From positions 451,001-515,000 of the forward strand of contig NC_087392.1 of the NCBI RefSeq assembly GCF_963675165.1: DNA of 64,000 nt. Reading direction: 5' to 3'. The notes beneath the pieces are model-generated. The model saw only the letters and a program-made list of their open reading frames with translations. It did not search any database and was not told the origin of the DNA. Position numbers and translations under genes: made by a program. The number at the start of each line of letters is the position of its first letter. Position 1 is the stretch's first letter. The stretch comes from Halichondria panicea. Lineage: Eukaryota > Porifera > Demospongiae > Suberitida > Halichondriidae. Shown in pieces: positions 36,701-51,700 of the stretch.

Positions 36701-39700
36701 ATCTGTCAGTTGTGTCTGTGGGAGGTGATGGATTGCTGACTGCTCTGTCTACAGGATCTAGTATAATCTCCGCTGGGGATAGTGTTGGACCAGTTGTTGT
36801 TACAGTAACGGACGAAGCTGTACAAGTAGCTGCACTGGATGTCACGGTGTTTAGTGGCCTGACTATCAGCCTACCCCCCTCTCCGTATCCAATCGGATCT
36901 ACTCAACTAGGATCTGTCGTAATTGAGCAAGAATTCAATTCTGTGTCTTCTCCTGTACTTGTTGCCATGTTAGCAGCTGCCTCTGACGGCTCTGTGATGT
37001 CCCTGACGGAGGCGGAAGCAATACGCTTGGTCAGCCTCGACGAGACAGTGGTGCAATCAAACAATGGTGCTCTGGCACTGGTTGGAATGGGCAGCGGAGA
37101 GTTGATACGAGTTGATTGGTTATCTGTTTGTACTGGAAATATAATCGCCTCAGGACGTGGACTAATCGATGCTCGAGTACCCGATCCGATTGGTTTTGAT
37201 CTGAGCCTCTCCTCGTCGTTAGTAACATACCCTGAGGACATGGCAACCGTAGGGGGAGTCCCCACGTCATCCACCCTCACCGTCTCATTGGTTTATCCTG
37301 ACAGCTTACAGAGGGACGTAACAGAGGACCCACAAACCACCCTCACATTAACTAAAGGAGAAAACCTGGTCAGTCTGGATATTGCCAATAATATAATCAA
37401 TATTATACCAATTAACCAAAACATGTTAGTAGGAGAAGTTACGATTACTATCGGTTTTGGTCCAATATCGAAAAACATTTCAATCACTGTTGTTGTCTAT
37501 CAAGGAGTGCGTATACTCTCCACCCCTTTCCCCGCCTACTCTGGCTCCAGCTCCGTCTCGAAAACCACCCTCTTCAGAATTGAACAAACTAATCTCTACC
37601 AGTCTGCATTGCTGCAGCTTGATGCGATATTATCTGATGGTTCTGCTGTTAACTCACCTCTTGCCTTGTTTGACACCACCTCCCCTCAACTCTCACTCAG
37701 CGGAAATGTTGTGAGCGCCTCTCAAGCTGGCACTTATGAGGTCAGAGGTCAACTGGGACCTGACGATGCTGTTATTCAATTGAACGTATCTGACAATACT
37801 GTTTTTGTGACATCGTTTCTACAATTCTCCTCTATGGTAGATAATGACACATTTAGTGGTACTGTCGGAGCTACTGCCTCCCTCAGCCTCGATGTTCAAT
37901 TCAGCGATTCTACCATTTTCAATAATTTTTTACCTGTCCTTGCCGAATCTGTTTCAGATATAATCTCCTTGACTACAGACACACCTGGAGCCATTACCAT
38001 TGACTCCACATCGGCTACTCTGTTTCTTCTTAACAATCACCACTCATTGGTGACAGTTACAGTTACTAAGCGACCAAACAACGAACCTCAAGCACAAGTG
38101 AGCTTTGCTTGCAATCTAGTACCAGCTGTAGGCGATGTCGACCTTGGAGCTATCAATGGAATACCACTTCCCAGTTTAACTCAAGGTTCGATTCTCACTG
38201 TTCCTGTACACATCAATGCCGGAGCTCAGCGGCTGGTTAACTTCAGTCTAGCACTGGTGTATGATAATGATCGATTGAGTCTTTCTAGTGTGGATACAGT
38301 TTGGCCAGGTGGTAGTCTGCAACACTCCGATACTCCAGCGGCAGGTCTGCTCACTCTTACAGGCTCACATTCGACCGGCATATCTGGACTGGTTCATGTG
38401 GGCACGCTTAAGTTTGACACCCTCGCTAGTGGCATGGCAACAATTGAGGGATTGGTGTTGCAGCTGACTGATGACCAAGGACTCGATATTGGCAATGGAG
38501 GTACTAGACAGTTTATTGCTGGACGCGGGAGTGTGGAGATTTTGCCTGGTATTAATAAGAGAAGTATTCACACCAGAGGAAGAAGAAACGTCGTTTGTAG
38601 CACTGCTCTACCTTGTGAGTCATGCCCCTCAATCAGAGAAAGGGGAGACACGAACGGAGATTGTATATTTAATAGTCTGGACCCTCTCTTTATGTTGAGC
38701 TATTTTGCCGAGGATATATTTGAGTTTCAATTACCCTCAGGCATTTCGCTGAATTCCTCACTAATATCTGAGCAGCTGGAACAGTTTGATGCTGACCTAA
38801 ATACAGCTGTGGACCCGCAGGATATCTACTTCCTCCACCAAATCCAAACAGGCCTGCTAAACTTCCTGACTGATGTGAGTATACTTCCCATTCAAGACAA
38901 TCCTTCTTGTACACTGGCAATCAACTGTACGCTAACAAACCATTCGCAAAGCAGCACACAGGTTTTATTTGATCTCTCTCTGCCGTTTGATGCTACCTTC
39001 GCAAGACAGCAAGTGTTTGAACAGTCTGTGTACATACGAGGAGCTCCTGTGAGTGGAGGCAACAAAGGTTTAGTGTTGCAAGGAGGACTGGTTGAAGCTG
39101 TTGAACTGGAACCTGGTGTGTACGGTATTGAACTACGAACTAACTTAACGCTAACGGACATTGGAGTGAGTGTGATACAAGTTACGTCTGAACATGGACT
39201 TGGAACGAACCATGCCAGAACAAGAGCAATGTTTGGTCATCCGGATCCCCCTCACGCCTATCCCAACATGCTGGATGTATCTCTATCAGTGTTCTCTGGT
39301 GATACAAGAATCATCGCTAGCAATGGCTACTCTCCCTTCACCTCTTTCAGCAATACATTCACGACAACCGCCTGTCAGCAACCACCAGAGCCGCCAGTTT
39401 TCAACCAAACCTTCTACTCGACTTCCGTTCCCGAGAACACTCCGCAAGGCACACCCATTCTCACAGTGCTTGCACGAAGCAACAGCCCATTCGCGGCCAC
39501 TTACAGTATAGCCTCAGGCAATGCAGGCGGAGTGTTCAGTATCGACCAGACCTCAGGTGTTTTATCAGTGATTGATGTGCTAGACTACGAGACAAGGATC
39601 TCCTATATGCTGGAAATCTTAGCCACTGATCCAGCTACTGGTTTCACGTCTACAGCCAGTGCAGACATCCTACTGATCGATATCAATGATAATCGCCCGG

Positions 39701-42700
39701 TGTTTACTGAATTTGTAACTGAAATAACTCTCGAAGATAATACACCTGTTAACAGTTTGGTTACTGTGGTAATAGCCGAGGATACCGACAGTGAAGTAAG
39801 TGGTGAAGTCCGATACGATATCCATAGTGATGGAGACACTTTTGCTATCAATGCTGAGTTAGGTGTAGTCACAGTTGCACGTGTTTTGAACTTTGATGTC
39901 CAAAGTAATTACATTGTAATTATAACGGCGAACGACCAGGGACTCCCCCCTCTCTCGTCCAATCTAACAGTGAACATAACGATTCTTCCCTCCGACCCAA
40001 CAGTGCTCGAGTTTGAGGAGCCATTTGTCATGACTACAATCCCAGAGAACTCATCGAATGGAACGACGGTGCTCGAAGTGGTGGCCTTCCCTGTTTCTGG
40101 GGAGACTGATGGTACTGAAGTGGTGGAGTATTTTATAGACGCTACTGTCCCCGTGCCATTTGCTGTTGATTCTGAGACGGGTGTGATATCGGTGGCTGGT
40201 GAGTTGGATAGAGAAACTGTTGACTCGTATCAATTTATAGTGCGAGGAGTGTTGGTGAACGATGTTAGAGCCGTGCCAGCACAAACTGCCATCTTTGTAA
40301 CTGTCTCTGATGTGAATGATAATCGACCACTGTTTGAACAAGACTCCTATCAGGCAAATCTCCGTGAGAATGAACCCTCAGGCACACTACAGCTGACTCT
40401 TAGAGCTATAGACGTTGATCAAGGGCAGAATGCCAATATCAGCTACTCGTTATTGCAACCCTCCGATATCATCGCCGTGGAAAGCATAAGTGGGGTGCTC
40501 ACTAACACACGGCCAGTGGACTATGAGCTGACTCAGCAGGTGGTGGTTATTGTGCTAGCAACGGATGCTGGAACTCCTGCTCTATCTGCTGAGATCAATG
40601 TTACCATAACAATTGTTGATGAAAATGATAATCGACCTACGATACATTTGTCCAGCCAACAAGAATTCCTCCGGGAGAATGTTACTATAGGAACAGCAGT
40701 GGCCCAAGCTAACGCTACAGACTTGGACCTTGCAGACAGTATATTATTCAGTTTACTAATGGCTGATACTACTGGAGGAAGAGTACCAAGTATTGACTTC
40801 ATCATCGATGAATATACCGGACAAATAACCACTTCAGCTTCTCTAGACTATGAGATGGTATTGTTCTACGAACTAGTGGTCATGGCAACTGATAACGGAG
40901 GACTGAGTTCAGAGGCTGTACTATTGGTGAACATAACTGATGTGAATGATAACTCACCCACTTTTGCACAGAACAACTTTAATCTATCTGTCCGTGAAGA
41001 TACTGCAATAGGAGCTACTCTATTTGTGCTGGATACTACTGACAACGATTCACCCTCAAACTCTGAAACTGTCTATACCTTAATCACCAGTGATCCATTT
41101 GTATCTACACTGTTCAATGTAAGCGCTGCAGGGGAACTGACACTTAGCTCCCCTCTAGACTACGAGACACAGGCAAGCTATGTATTAACAGTGAGAGCCT
41201 CCAACACTGCCCCAGGGGCTGCCTCCAGCACTGCAAATATCACAATCATGGTAATCGATGTCAACGAATTTGCACCAGTCTTTACACAAATGATGTACAA
41301 TGCAACAATTGAGGAAGAAGCACAATCTGGAGTGTTTGTAGTGCAAGCCTCAGCTACTGATCAAGATGGAACAGCTGCAATCACATACTCCATTAATCTA
41401 CAAGAGTTTCTAGTCGTTGCCAACGGAAGCATTTTCACCACACAGCCACTGGACAGAGAAAATATAAGTCTGTATGAGATAACAGTGACAGCCAGTGATA
41501 ATAACATTCCTGGACGAAATGCATCAAGTGTTGTTTTGGTCTATCTCTCTGATATCAACGACAACCCCCCATCACTTAGCTCCCCCACAGAGTTGACCAT
41601 CTCTGAAACTATGAGTGTAGGTACAGAGGTACTAAAACTGACTGCTATGGACCCTGATGATGGATTAAATGGAGAGATTGGAAGCTTTACCTTGCTCACT
41701 TTATCTGATAGCTTCAACTTAACTCTCAGCGGAAGCCTTGTAATTACTATGCAATTGGATGCCGTTATTGTACCACAAAATATTCTATTAATACAAGTGA
41801 ACGATCTGGGAGCTCCTCCTCTCTCCTCTACAACCTCGCTAACAGTTAATGTTGAGCCTTCCCTTGCACCAATGTTCACTCAAGCACGATACACGGCTTC
41901 TATAGCGGAGAACAACGAACCAAATACATTCCTGCTACAAGTTCAGGCAACGTCCAGACATCAAATGGTTACCATTGTCGGCTACTTTCTCAGTCCTGAT
42001 TCCATTCCACTGGCTGGTGTGTTTGCAGTTGACGAAAACACTGGGAACGTAACTGTGCTTGAATCATTGGACCGTGAAGCACGTGATTCGTACTCTCTAA
42101 CTATAATAGTTGAAGCTTTGTTCAATGGAACTATTCTAACGGCCGCTGCTCCACTCAATGTTACCGTTGTAGATGTGAATGATAATCCCCCTCTCTTTGA
42201 CCAGCAACAAAATGTTGTGTTTGTACCAGAGACAGTAAGAGCTGACTCTGCAATCATCATGCTTCAAGCTAGTGATAATGACACAGGTGGCAATGCTCAC
42301 ATTGAATACACCATAGCAACTGGTAACGAAGAGAATCTGTTTAGAATTGAAGCGAATGGAACTATTTTTGCAACCACTTATCTTCTTGGAAGAGTTGGCA
42401 ATTATACACTAAGTGTTTTAGCCACAAATCCTGTTGAAGTCGGAGCTCTCAACTCCACAGCAGAAGTTCTGATTGCTATTCAACCTGTTAACACTTTCAC
42501 ACCTCAGTTCTCACAGCCAGCATATATTGTTAATATATCCGAGAGCAGTAACGTTGGAGCTTTGCTGGGGATCCTGGTAGCCATGGACGCTGACGAGGGA
42601 ACAGCTGGAGATATTACCTACAGAATCCAGTCTGACGGTAGCAGTGGACGTTTTACCATTAACTCGACCTCTGGTGAACTCTTCCTCAGCGATACAGTGG

Positions 42701-45700
42701 ATTACGAGCTCCAAACCACCTTTAACCTCAACGTTACTGCCACAGACGCTGGCACACCTCCTTTTTCATCAGTGGTTTTGGTGACAATCGAAGTCCAAGA
42801 TGTTAATGATCAGCGGCCAATCTTCACATCTCCACTTTTTGTTTCGGAGGTGGATGAGGGATTACAAGCTGGCGCTGTGGTCACTATCCTCACATACAAC
42901 GATGAGGACTCTCCACCAAATGCACAGGTGGTTTTCAATGTTCCATCAGACGTTGCCTCTCTCTTTGCAATCTCCATTAACGGTACAGTGCAAACATTGG
43001 CACCTCTGGATCGAGAAAATGTACCTAGCTATACATTTACGGTGACTGCTGTTAACGAAGGGGGCGGAGTAACTCTCACTGGAACCACCACCCTACAAAT
43101 CACTGTGGAGGACGTCAATGATAACAACCCACTGCTGAGTCAGCGTATGTACGCTCGTGTCCTCCAAGCACCTGTCTCTGCTAATACATCACTTTTAACT
43201 GTGCAAGCTTCGGATGCTGATGCCCCAGGGCCCAACTCTCAACTCTCATTCTCATTGGTCAATTCTAGTGGCGTATTTGCTATTGGTACAACAACAGGAA
43301 CGATATCAATTATCAGTGAAATTAAAAACGCTGGAAATTTCTCGTTTGCAATTGAGGTGACTGATCAAGGCCAACCACCCCTTAGTAGCAATGCTACTGT
43401 CATGGTAACGGTACTACCAGCTGATGACTTAACTGCAGGAAGAGAAAGAGACTTTGTGTTTACAGCTGATCGTGGAATTCATCTCGTTGGAGCTTCCGCT
43501 GAAGTTATGGTGGGTGTGTACAACCATCAGTATGGATACGCTATTGGTAGGAATGTGTTTGAGAGTAGACGAGTGAGTGTTGGTCTAGGCCCTCTGTCAG
43601 CTACCCAGACAGTGTCCCCTTCCCGACGGCCTGCCGTAAGTGTGGCTGCCATTCTTGTCAACACTTTTGTCTGGCATGATAGCCCTAGTGTACAACTGGT
43701 CGTACAAGTAAGAGACGAAGCCGGTAGCGTACATACTGCAGGCACCTCCGTATTTGGTATGGCCACCCATCCATCTCTTGGCCCATCGCAGCAGAGCAAC
43801 TGCTCCACAAGATCGTCTGATGGCACTTGTATGATATCTGTACCTATACCTTTAAACTGGTTCAGCAGTAGCGAGGTTGTTAATGTACAGTATGGACTCT
43901 CCAGTACAACTTTGCAAACTGCAGGAAGGGTAGAAATACAGCCACAAATTTTATTCACGTCCTCTGATAACATCTACGTCTACATGGAGATGCCATTCCA
44001 AGATCTCTTCAGAAGAGACCGTTTCTCTGTGACTGTGTATGGACAGGCTGGCTCTAAAGCAGTTGGTTCTTTCACCATATCCGTGATAGGTTCCAGTGAC
44101 ATTGTTCTGACTAGTTTGACTGTAGATGGCTCAGTGTGGCAAGCAGAGACTGGAGTGAGTGGTGATGGAAGTAGGACAATAATAGCAGTCAGAGCTGATC
44201 AAACGATAGTCCCTCCATCTGGTCGAGTTGTTTTGTTCACGATTAATGCACAAGTTTCAGGGAGCAGCACATTGGATACTCTACTTACCAATGCTATGAT
44301 GTGTACAGTAACAGATTTGAGTGATTTTGATAGAATGAGAGTACTGCCACCGCCTGGAGAGACTGCTCAACTATCGATGACGTTGTCACGAAATGGAATC
44401 ACTACTTCAGGTGCAGTGTATGTAGCTGCTGATCGAACTGTAGGCCTGTTGCCTTATACGGAGTCATCAGAACTCATCAATACTGCTTTGCTCAATAGAG
44501 AACCAGTGATTAGTCCTCTAACAGTCTTGGAGGTTAGGCTAACTGGTAATGTGTTATCGTCCACCACTCCCCTCTTGTGTGAGACTGCCAACCCGTCTGT
44601 CGTCTCGGTGAGTACAGATTGCGCCAGTGTCATGGTAACTCAGGACAACACTCAAGCATCTACTAGTGTGGAGATTTCTATCACTCAAGGAACATTGTCT
44701 GCCTCCACCCCCATACGTGTGTGGATACCTCAAACAGCACTCAGGGCCTCACTATCTGATACCATTCTCAACAGAATACCTGGTCTGGCTACTAGTACTG
44801 AGGCATGCTCTCCCATCTACCAAACTGCACACCTCACTGTTTTTGCCGATTTCACCGACTCTCAAGAAATTATACAAAACATTGACATCACTGATATGAT
44901 ATCCAGTCTTGTGACCACATCTGATTCTACTATTCTATCTGCTAATGAAAGGACAGTGAGTGGTATTTCTGCAGGTATTGCTGAGCTGCAATACCAATCG
45001 CCATCACAGCCATCAGGTAGAGAGTTTACTATTAAGGTGAATGTAACTGATGCAGCGGTGGAAGTATTAGGATTGGACGTTCAAGTGCTGACTCTATTGA
45101 CTGCTGATGGATTGAATAATATTGATAGACTATCGACAACATCGCTCACTCTAACTACTGAACAGGTGTTTGACTTTGAAGGCACTCAGGGAGTTGTTAT
45201 TTCAACTGCTGTTTTTGCTGATGGTACAAGATCTCTACTCAATCAAAGCTCAGTAACCTACCAATCCCTCGACTCAGACATTATTTCTGTTTCTGGGTCT
45301 ACAGTGACTGCATTGGCCTCTGGAGAAGGGGACCTCATACGAGCAATATGGACACAACCACAAGACTGCGGCCTGGAACCGATAGCAACGGGAATAGGTA
45401 TTGTACGAGTAACCATTCCACAACCTGTTCGTATTGATGTTATTGCACAGACAGTTTTGACTAGAGCTGGAAGTATAGCCGAGTCTATAAATGTACCTAC
45501 AGCTACGAGTGTATCTATCACAGCTGTGTACAGTGATGGTCGGAGTCAAGATCTCTCTAATGATAACCGGACTCGATACATTGTACCCTCCGACCTTATA
45601 TTGGTGAGAAGTGATGATGTCATACTATCCGTAAACAGCGAAGCAACTCCTGGAAACTATGTAATACAAATCTCATTCGCTCAATTTCCAAGCCTGGGGC

Positions 45701-48700
45701 AAAGTGTGACAATCAGCGTTGTTGAACTGGAAGATATTGTTTTGTCAGCCACCCCCTTTCCGATCTACCCTGGATCTAGCAACACGTTTATAACCCAGCT
45801 CCAAATAATTGCTGCCACTGGTGTTAGACAAAAGGCATTAGTTGCAGCTAATGGAATTCTGAGCAATAGCGAAATAAGGAGTATATCATTCCATCCTGAA
45901 TTGACATTTGAGATCACCGAGGATCAGAATTTACAGTCACGCATTGATCGATCTGCCTCAGGCAATGTACTAACCGTACCATCCGTGTCACAACTTGACA
46001 GTGTTATCAGTATATCTGCAATGCTAGGACGAGTTGATTCGTCTACTCCCCTGCAATTAACCATCTCATCAAATGAAGTTGACATATCTGTAATTAATAT
46101 TGAGAACTTTCCCAGCTTCACGTTCAATGGAATAGCCGACTCAGCACAACACCAAGTAGTGTTCACAGCTATATTTCAAGATGGTACCCAGTATGTCAAT
46201 CTGTTTCGAGACAACAGCCTTCCTAACCTTGTCACCTTCGATGCTCCGTCCTCTGCAGTCGATATTGATCGTCTTACTGGAGTTTCCACGCTTAGAAGGA
46301 ACTTGCCAACCACAGCAACTATCACTGTCGAGGCTATCAACAATTTGATTGAGTCGAGTATCAATTTTTTCACCAACCTTGACCCAGACATAGGAGACGT
46401 TGACCTTGGGGAACTCACAGGTCCACCCCTCCCCCCCATAACAATGGGACAAACGTTTACTGTTCCTGTTAGAGTCAATTCTGGTTCAACCATACTTGGC
46501 TCTATTGAACTGGACATTGCTTTTGACCCGTCTACAATTCGTGCTGTGTCAGCTATTGCAGGACCTGACTGGCCAGCTGGTGGTAATTTTGTTCCTACCT
46601 TAAACGACCCACTAGAAATAGTTTCATTGGGTGGAACACTGGTAGGAGGAGCTCCTGTTTCTGGCCTCTCCCATCTTGCTGACGTCACGTTCGAAGTGGT
46701 GGGAACAGGTACTACTGATGTGTCAGGGACGGTGGTCACATTAGCCGATGTGGGAACTCTTGGAGCTCCAGCTGAGAACATAGGTACTGTACCACGGCCA
46801 TTCATTGCTGGGAACGTTCAGATCCAACTGAATGGTGGTGTAGGAAAACGAGATATTTCCTACCAAACAAGAAATGTCCAAACGAGGCGAGTAAAGAGAC
46901 AGACTGCTTGCTCTGATGATTCTCCGAGAGAAACTGGTGATCTTGATGGGAATTGTGTTTTTGATGTGAGAGATGGAGCCTTTTTGCAACAATACATACT
47001 CCAATCACTAACCACAGGAACACCTCCAGCCCTCCCCGCTAATAGAGCTATGTTCCTTGACATAGATGCAAATGGTAGAGTGGATGTCAATGACGTGGTA
47101 TTCATGCTGAGAGTTAACTTCCGATTGCTGCGATTCTTTCTCAATCCAAAGTTTGATGCTGTTGACGATTCTGAAAGCTGTCAACTCACATTCAATGTAT
47201 CTTTATTGCAGGGAGGAGACTCTCCAGCAAGCAGCTCAACTACTTCACTAGTTATTGATATTGCCCACTCAGACTCTGACTTCCAAGACGAATTTGATGC
47301 TTCAAATTTTACCACAGGTTTTCTCTTACCCACACCCAAAGGGATGGGGCTGCATGGAGGTCTTGTACTGGCTGCTTATCTTGGTGATGGAGTGTATGGT
47401 TTCACAATGAACACAGCTATAAGCAAAACACTAATTGGTTTGTCTCTTATTCAAGTAATATTTGATAACAATAATGACACCTCTGCAGCGAGAACTGCAG
47501 CCTTGTTCTCACAGTCTGGCCCTCGCTATGGTAACCTTGATGTCACACTCTCACTACGTCAACAAAGTGTACCTATATCCACTCAACTTGGCTACTCCCC
47601 CCTCTACTTGTTTGATAGCGTACAGACGACTGAAGTGTGTCTCTTTGAAAAACAACCACTCAGATTCATCAACAGTACCTACTCTGCTAGCATCAATGAG
47701 AGTGTCCTAGTTGGCACTGAAGTGCTGGCCCTGTCTGCAATTTCAACAAGACCAGACGCTGCAATAACCTATTCCATCAACAATAACTCATTTCCATTTT
47801 CTATAAACCTCGTGTCTGGAGTTGTTACGCTCTCACAACCATTGGACTTTGAGACTCAGCAAATGTACCAGCTCACAATCACAGCAACTGAAGTTGGAGG
47901 CTTTTACACTGCAACTGCAGAGCTTGTGATACTGGTGATCAATGTGAACGATCTCCCACCCATTATCAATGATACTGCCCCAGTGCAAGTAGTGGCTACT
48001 CAGAGCAATGGAGACATAGCTCGAGTGATTGCTGTTGACCCTGATGGTCTTGACGAATTGCAGTTTGAACTCACTACATCTCTCAACCAGTTTAAAGTTA
48101 ACCAATCAACAGGAGTTGTTAGTATCGCTTCTTCATTGATGGACCTTGCAAATACGATAGTTGATTTGAACATTTCTGTTTCTGACAGCCTATTCACAAA
48201 TTCTACTTCTGTTACAGTTGATGTTTTCCTACCTACATTTACAGAACAATCAGTGGTGGTTTCCATTCAAGAAAATGCAATAGTTGGAACTGCAGTGGTG
48301 AATATATCTATTGAGAATGCAAGAGATTTAGAATTTGTGTTGGTGTCTGCAGATCCTTCATTTACTGTCAGCAATGATGGGGTAGTGACTGTTGATGCTG
48401 GATTGGATTTTGAGGCTCAATCTACCCATATCTTCAATATTACAGCTACCAGTACTTCACCACCTGTTACGTTAATTACAACACTGAATATATCCTTAAT
48501 CGATATCAACGATAATCCACCCACCTATTCTGATGCTGTTATCAATATCACTATCAACTCCAGTACCCTCATAGGAGAACGCATTGCTAGTGTCATAGCA
48601 ACTGATGCCGACTCTGGTGTGAATGCAGACATCTCGTACACTTTACAAACTCCAACCTCACTGTTCACACTCCATCGAACAACTGGTGATTTGTTCTTAG

Positions 48701-51700
48701 CTGGAACTCTACTAGGTGTACAGTCATCACTGGAAATCATAGTGATAGCTACTGATGGTGGAGCTATGCCTCTCAATGGTAGTGCTCGAATTATGATTGA
48801 GATTGTTTCCCCTTTGTTTGTCGACCTTCCTATTGCCCCAATCTTTGTTGCCTCTAATGGCCTTGCAATTTTATCCGATACACAGATGAGAAACAACAAT
48901 AGTTTTGCTCAACAGTTTAGCAAATTACACAATTCAAAGTCTGAAGAGTTATCAGCTACTCTGTCTGGTATGAGGATTACTGCCTCGGTGTCAAGCACAT
49001 TGCAAAATGGTGTTACAGCTACTGCGGCTTTGCTTCAACCATCAACGGTGGTGTACCAAGAGTCACCCACCATCTCAGTGGCATTCCAAGTCAGGGACTC
49101 TGATCATCTCACAACTGTTGTTAATACGATTGCTTCTTTTGATGTGGTTCGTGATGCTTTGAGGAACAGCTCTGACTCGTGTGTGCCTGATGACCGTGGA
49201 GTGTGTGTGGCTGTATTCACTGTACCTCAGAATTGGTTCACTCAAGCTACTACTGTGATCATAGTTGAGCCTCAATTGAATGGACAGCCAGTTGACTTGA
49301 ATGTAATGTTTATCACTTTACAACCTTCTCCATCGAACTCATTAGACTTTCAAAATGCTATAATTACTACATTGCCATCGCGAGATATCGTATCCGGACA
49401 AACTATTACAATGGACATATCTGCCTACATCAGTAATGCAGTGGTTGGATTCGCTGTCTCATTCCAACTACACCCATCTCTCGAGGTAATGGATGTTATC
49501 ATTAATAACACTCAGTGGGGTGTGCAAACAGCCTCAGGCAATAATACCCTCGGAATCGTAGCGATTGTGGCCACACCTGTTGAACAATTCACCGTCCGTT
49601 CACCTGTTTATTTATTTTCCGTTCAATTGAGAGTGGTTACTAGTAACCCTGCAACCATTCCTATATCCGGGACAATACACTCTCTGAGCGATGCTATCGA
49701 AGGCAGCGTGATTCTTGACTCAACCAACAGCTCCACGGCTCCACTGTTGTTGACTGGTAGAGACGGTGGTGTGAGTGAGATTGGAACTGTTAATGTTGTC
49801 CCTGATACATTGCAAGCTCTGTTTCCATACACTGAGCAGCCTGAGATCCTGAATACAGCTGCTCTGGATGGTATTGTATTATCTATACAAGTGTATTTGT
49901 TGGGTGCATATTCATCTGGAGAGATCCTACCATACACAGCTGACATCACCTGCTCTAGCAATACGTCTGTCGTCAATATTGACTCGCTTTGCTCATCTCT
50001 GCTACTCAATGGAGGAGAAACTGGAGGTGCTGACAGTGTATTAATGATGTTCAATGTATCGGACATTACTGCATCCATGCCAGTGCGTGTTTACTACCCT
50101 CAGGGAAGCTTAAGACTGGTTGCAAGTGACACAACACTCAATCGTATACAGTACACTCTTGCTGATACCTGTACATCATACCAGCAGGCATCTTTGTCAG
50201 TTTTTGCTGATTTTAAAGCAGGTGAACGTGCCCTCACAAATGTCTCCCTCGCTCACTTGTTACCACCGCCTTACCTTGAAGACGATGAAAGCACTGTGCT
50301 ACAACTGGATGGTCATATGATGTATGGTCGGTCTTCTGGTTCAACTCGTGTGTGTGTTGGAAGCACTACAGTTTGCATTGAAATTACTGTCTCCACGGAA
50401 GTCGTGAAGTTGGTTAATGTGATTAGTTTGTTAATTGTTGAACTCAGCCTTACTGCTAACTCTACTGTTGTTCCTAACTCGGTAGAAACAGCTCTGTTTG
50501 ATATCAGATCACAACTGCAGTTTGAGCAGGAGATTGGTACACTACTAGTGGCAGTACAATACACAGATGGAACCTACTCTCCTGTTGACATCAGCGATGT
50601 GACTTTAAATCAACCTGTAGATACGTCTGTGTACACTATTCAAACTGGCCAAGTAACAGCGAGAGGAGGTTCAGGCTTGGCTGAGCTGTTTTATCGATGG
50701 ACTCCGCTAGCTGGAACATGTGGCTTAACTGTCAGTGAAACCATCTCTGTAACAGCAGACCTCCCACAGCCTGTATCAGTACGCACAACTACTCTCACCC
50801 TTACCATTGCAACTATAGAGAGTGATGCTTCACTAGCTGGACTACCAACTACTCTAAGTATTACAATGGAACTGGTATACTCTGACAATCGCACTCTGAA
50901 TATTACTGGTGATTCTCGCCTTAGCTACATGCCCTCAAGCAATCTAATAGCCATCTCCAGCATTGGTGAGGTCACAGCCACTGGACAAGGCGCTGGTGTG
51001 GGTGTGGCTATTGTTGTAGTTATGTTCACGAACGCCCAATCAAACCTAACCATTGAACTAAGTGTGGAGGTGGTGGCTGCAACTGGTTTGGAGATATCTG
51101 CCACCCCATATCCAAGTTATCCTGGCTCAGAAAATAATCAGATATCAACTCTTTCTCCTCTCGAAGACACTGGTATCTGGCAGAGGGGGGTGGTTGCACT
51201 TCGTCTCAGTCTAACCAATGGGCAGACTCTCGATGTTACTTCACTTCCCCGTGCAGTAATAACAGTGATTGGAATAACTATCTCTAATGAGTTTGTTTTA
51301 AGTGTGAATGGTGCTGGAGGTGTACTTATAGATGCAATGTTTGGTTCTCTGGTCACTGATATACCACGACAGCTTACTGTTAGCAGCACACCTATTACAG
51401 TTACTAACATTTCACTGGAGCCCCTACCCAACAATGTTCTGGTGGGTATAGCTGACATCTCTGCAATACAAGTATACTCAACTATCACATTCTCTGATGG
51501 TACAATGTTCATCAACTATCCTGCACCCAGCCTACCCTCAGGTCTGGTTGTCTATAGCACTGACAGCAATGCTATTGCAGTTAACCAGTCAGGAATGATA
51601 ACTCCACTGCAGAACTCTATGTCTTTAGTAACTCTAACGGCTACTAGTAAAGATGAAAGTGTCAGCTCCAGTATTCAATTCACTGTTGACCTTGTTCCTA

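Larger units (their letters stand above)
34148..39402 (+). other. TMEM132-like module 1
   Basis: Module of ~1,400 residues after the cadherins, with an intron at 34206-35272. First comes an Ig-like segment with VWHDLPEIQVVVQVSD and the TMEM132-type GLCEATLPLPDVWF. Next is a first cohesin-like domain (VVLPSRPLSPAQLFTAPLY, W near 35900). A segment containing VRIAQNIPKALFSFAD leads to LRVWFPSADVSLESLP and CSQRYQRGVLQANAHYS, which correspond to the VW.P..PL...LSD and C..RYQR elements of vertebrate TMEM132 proteins. Ig/BIG2-like domains follow (VVVTVTDEAVQVAALDV; STPFPAYSGS), then a second cohesin-like domain, furin site, dockerin-like pair and a conserved C-terminal domain. TMEM132 proteins have been described as cohesin plus Ig-domain neural adhesion molecules. 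The assignment is from remembered family motifs. Confidence 0.68.
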
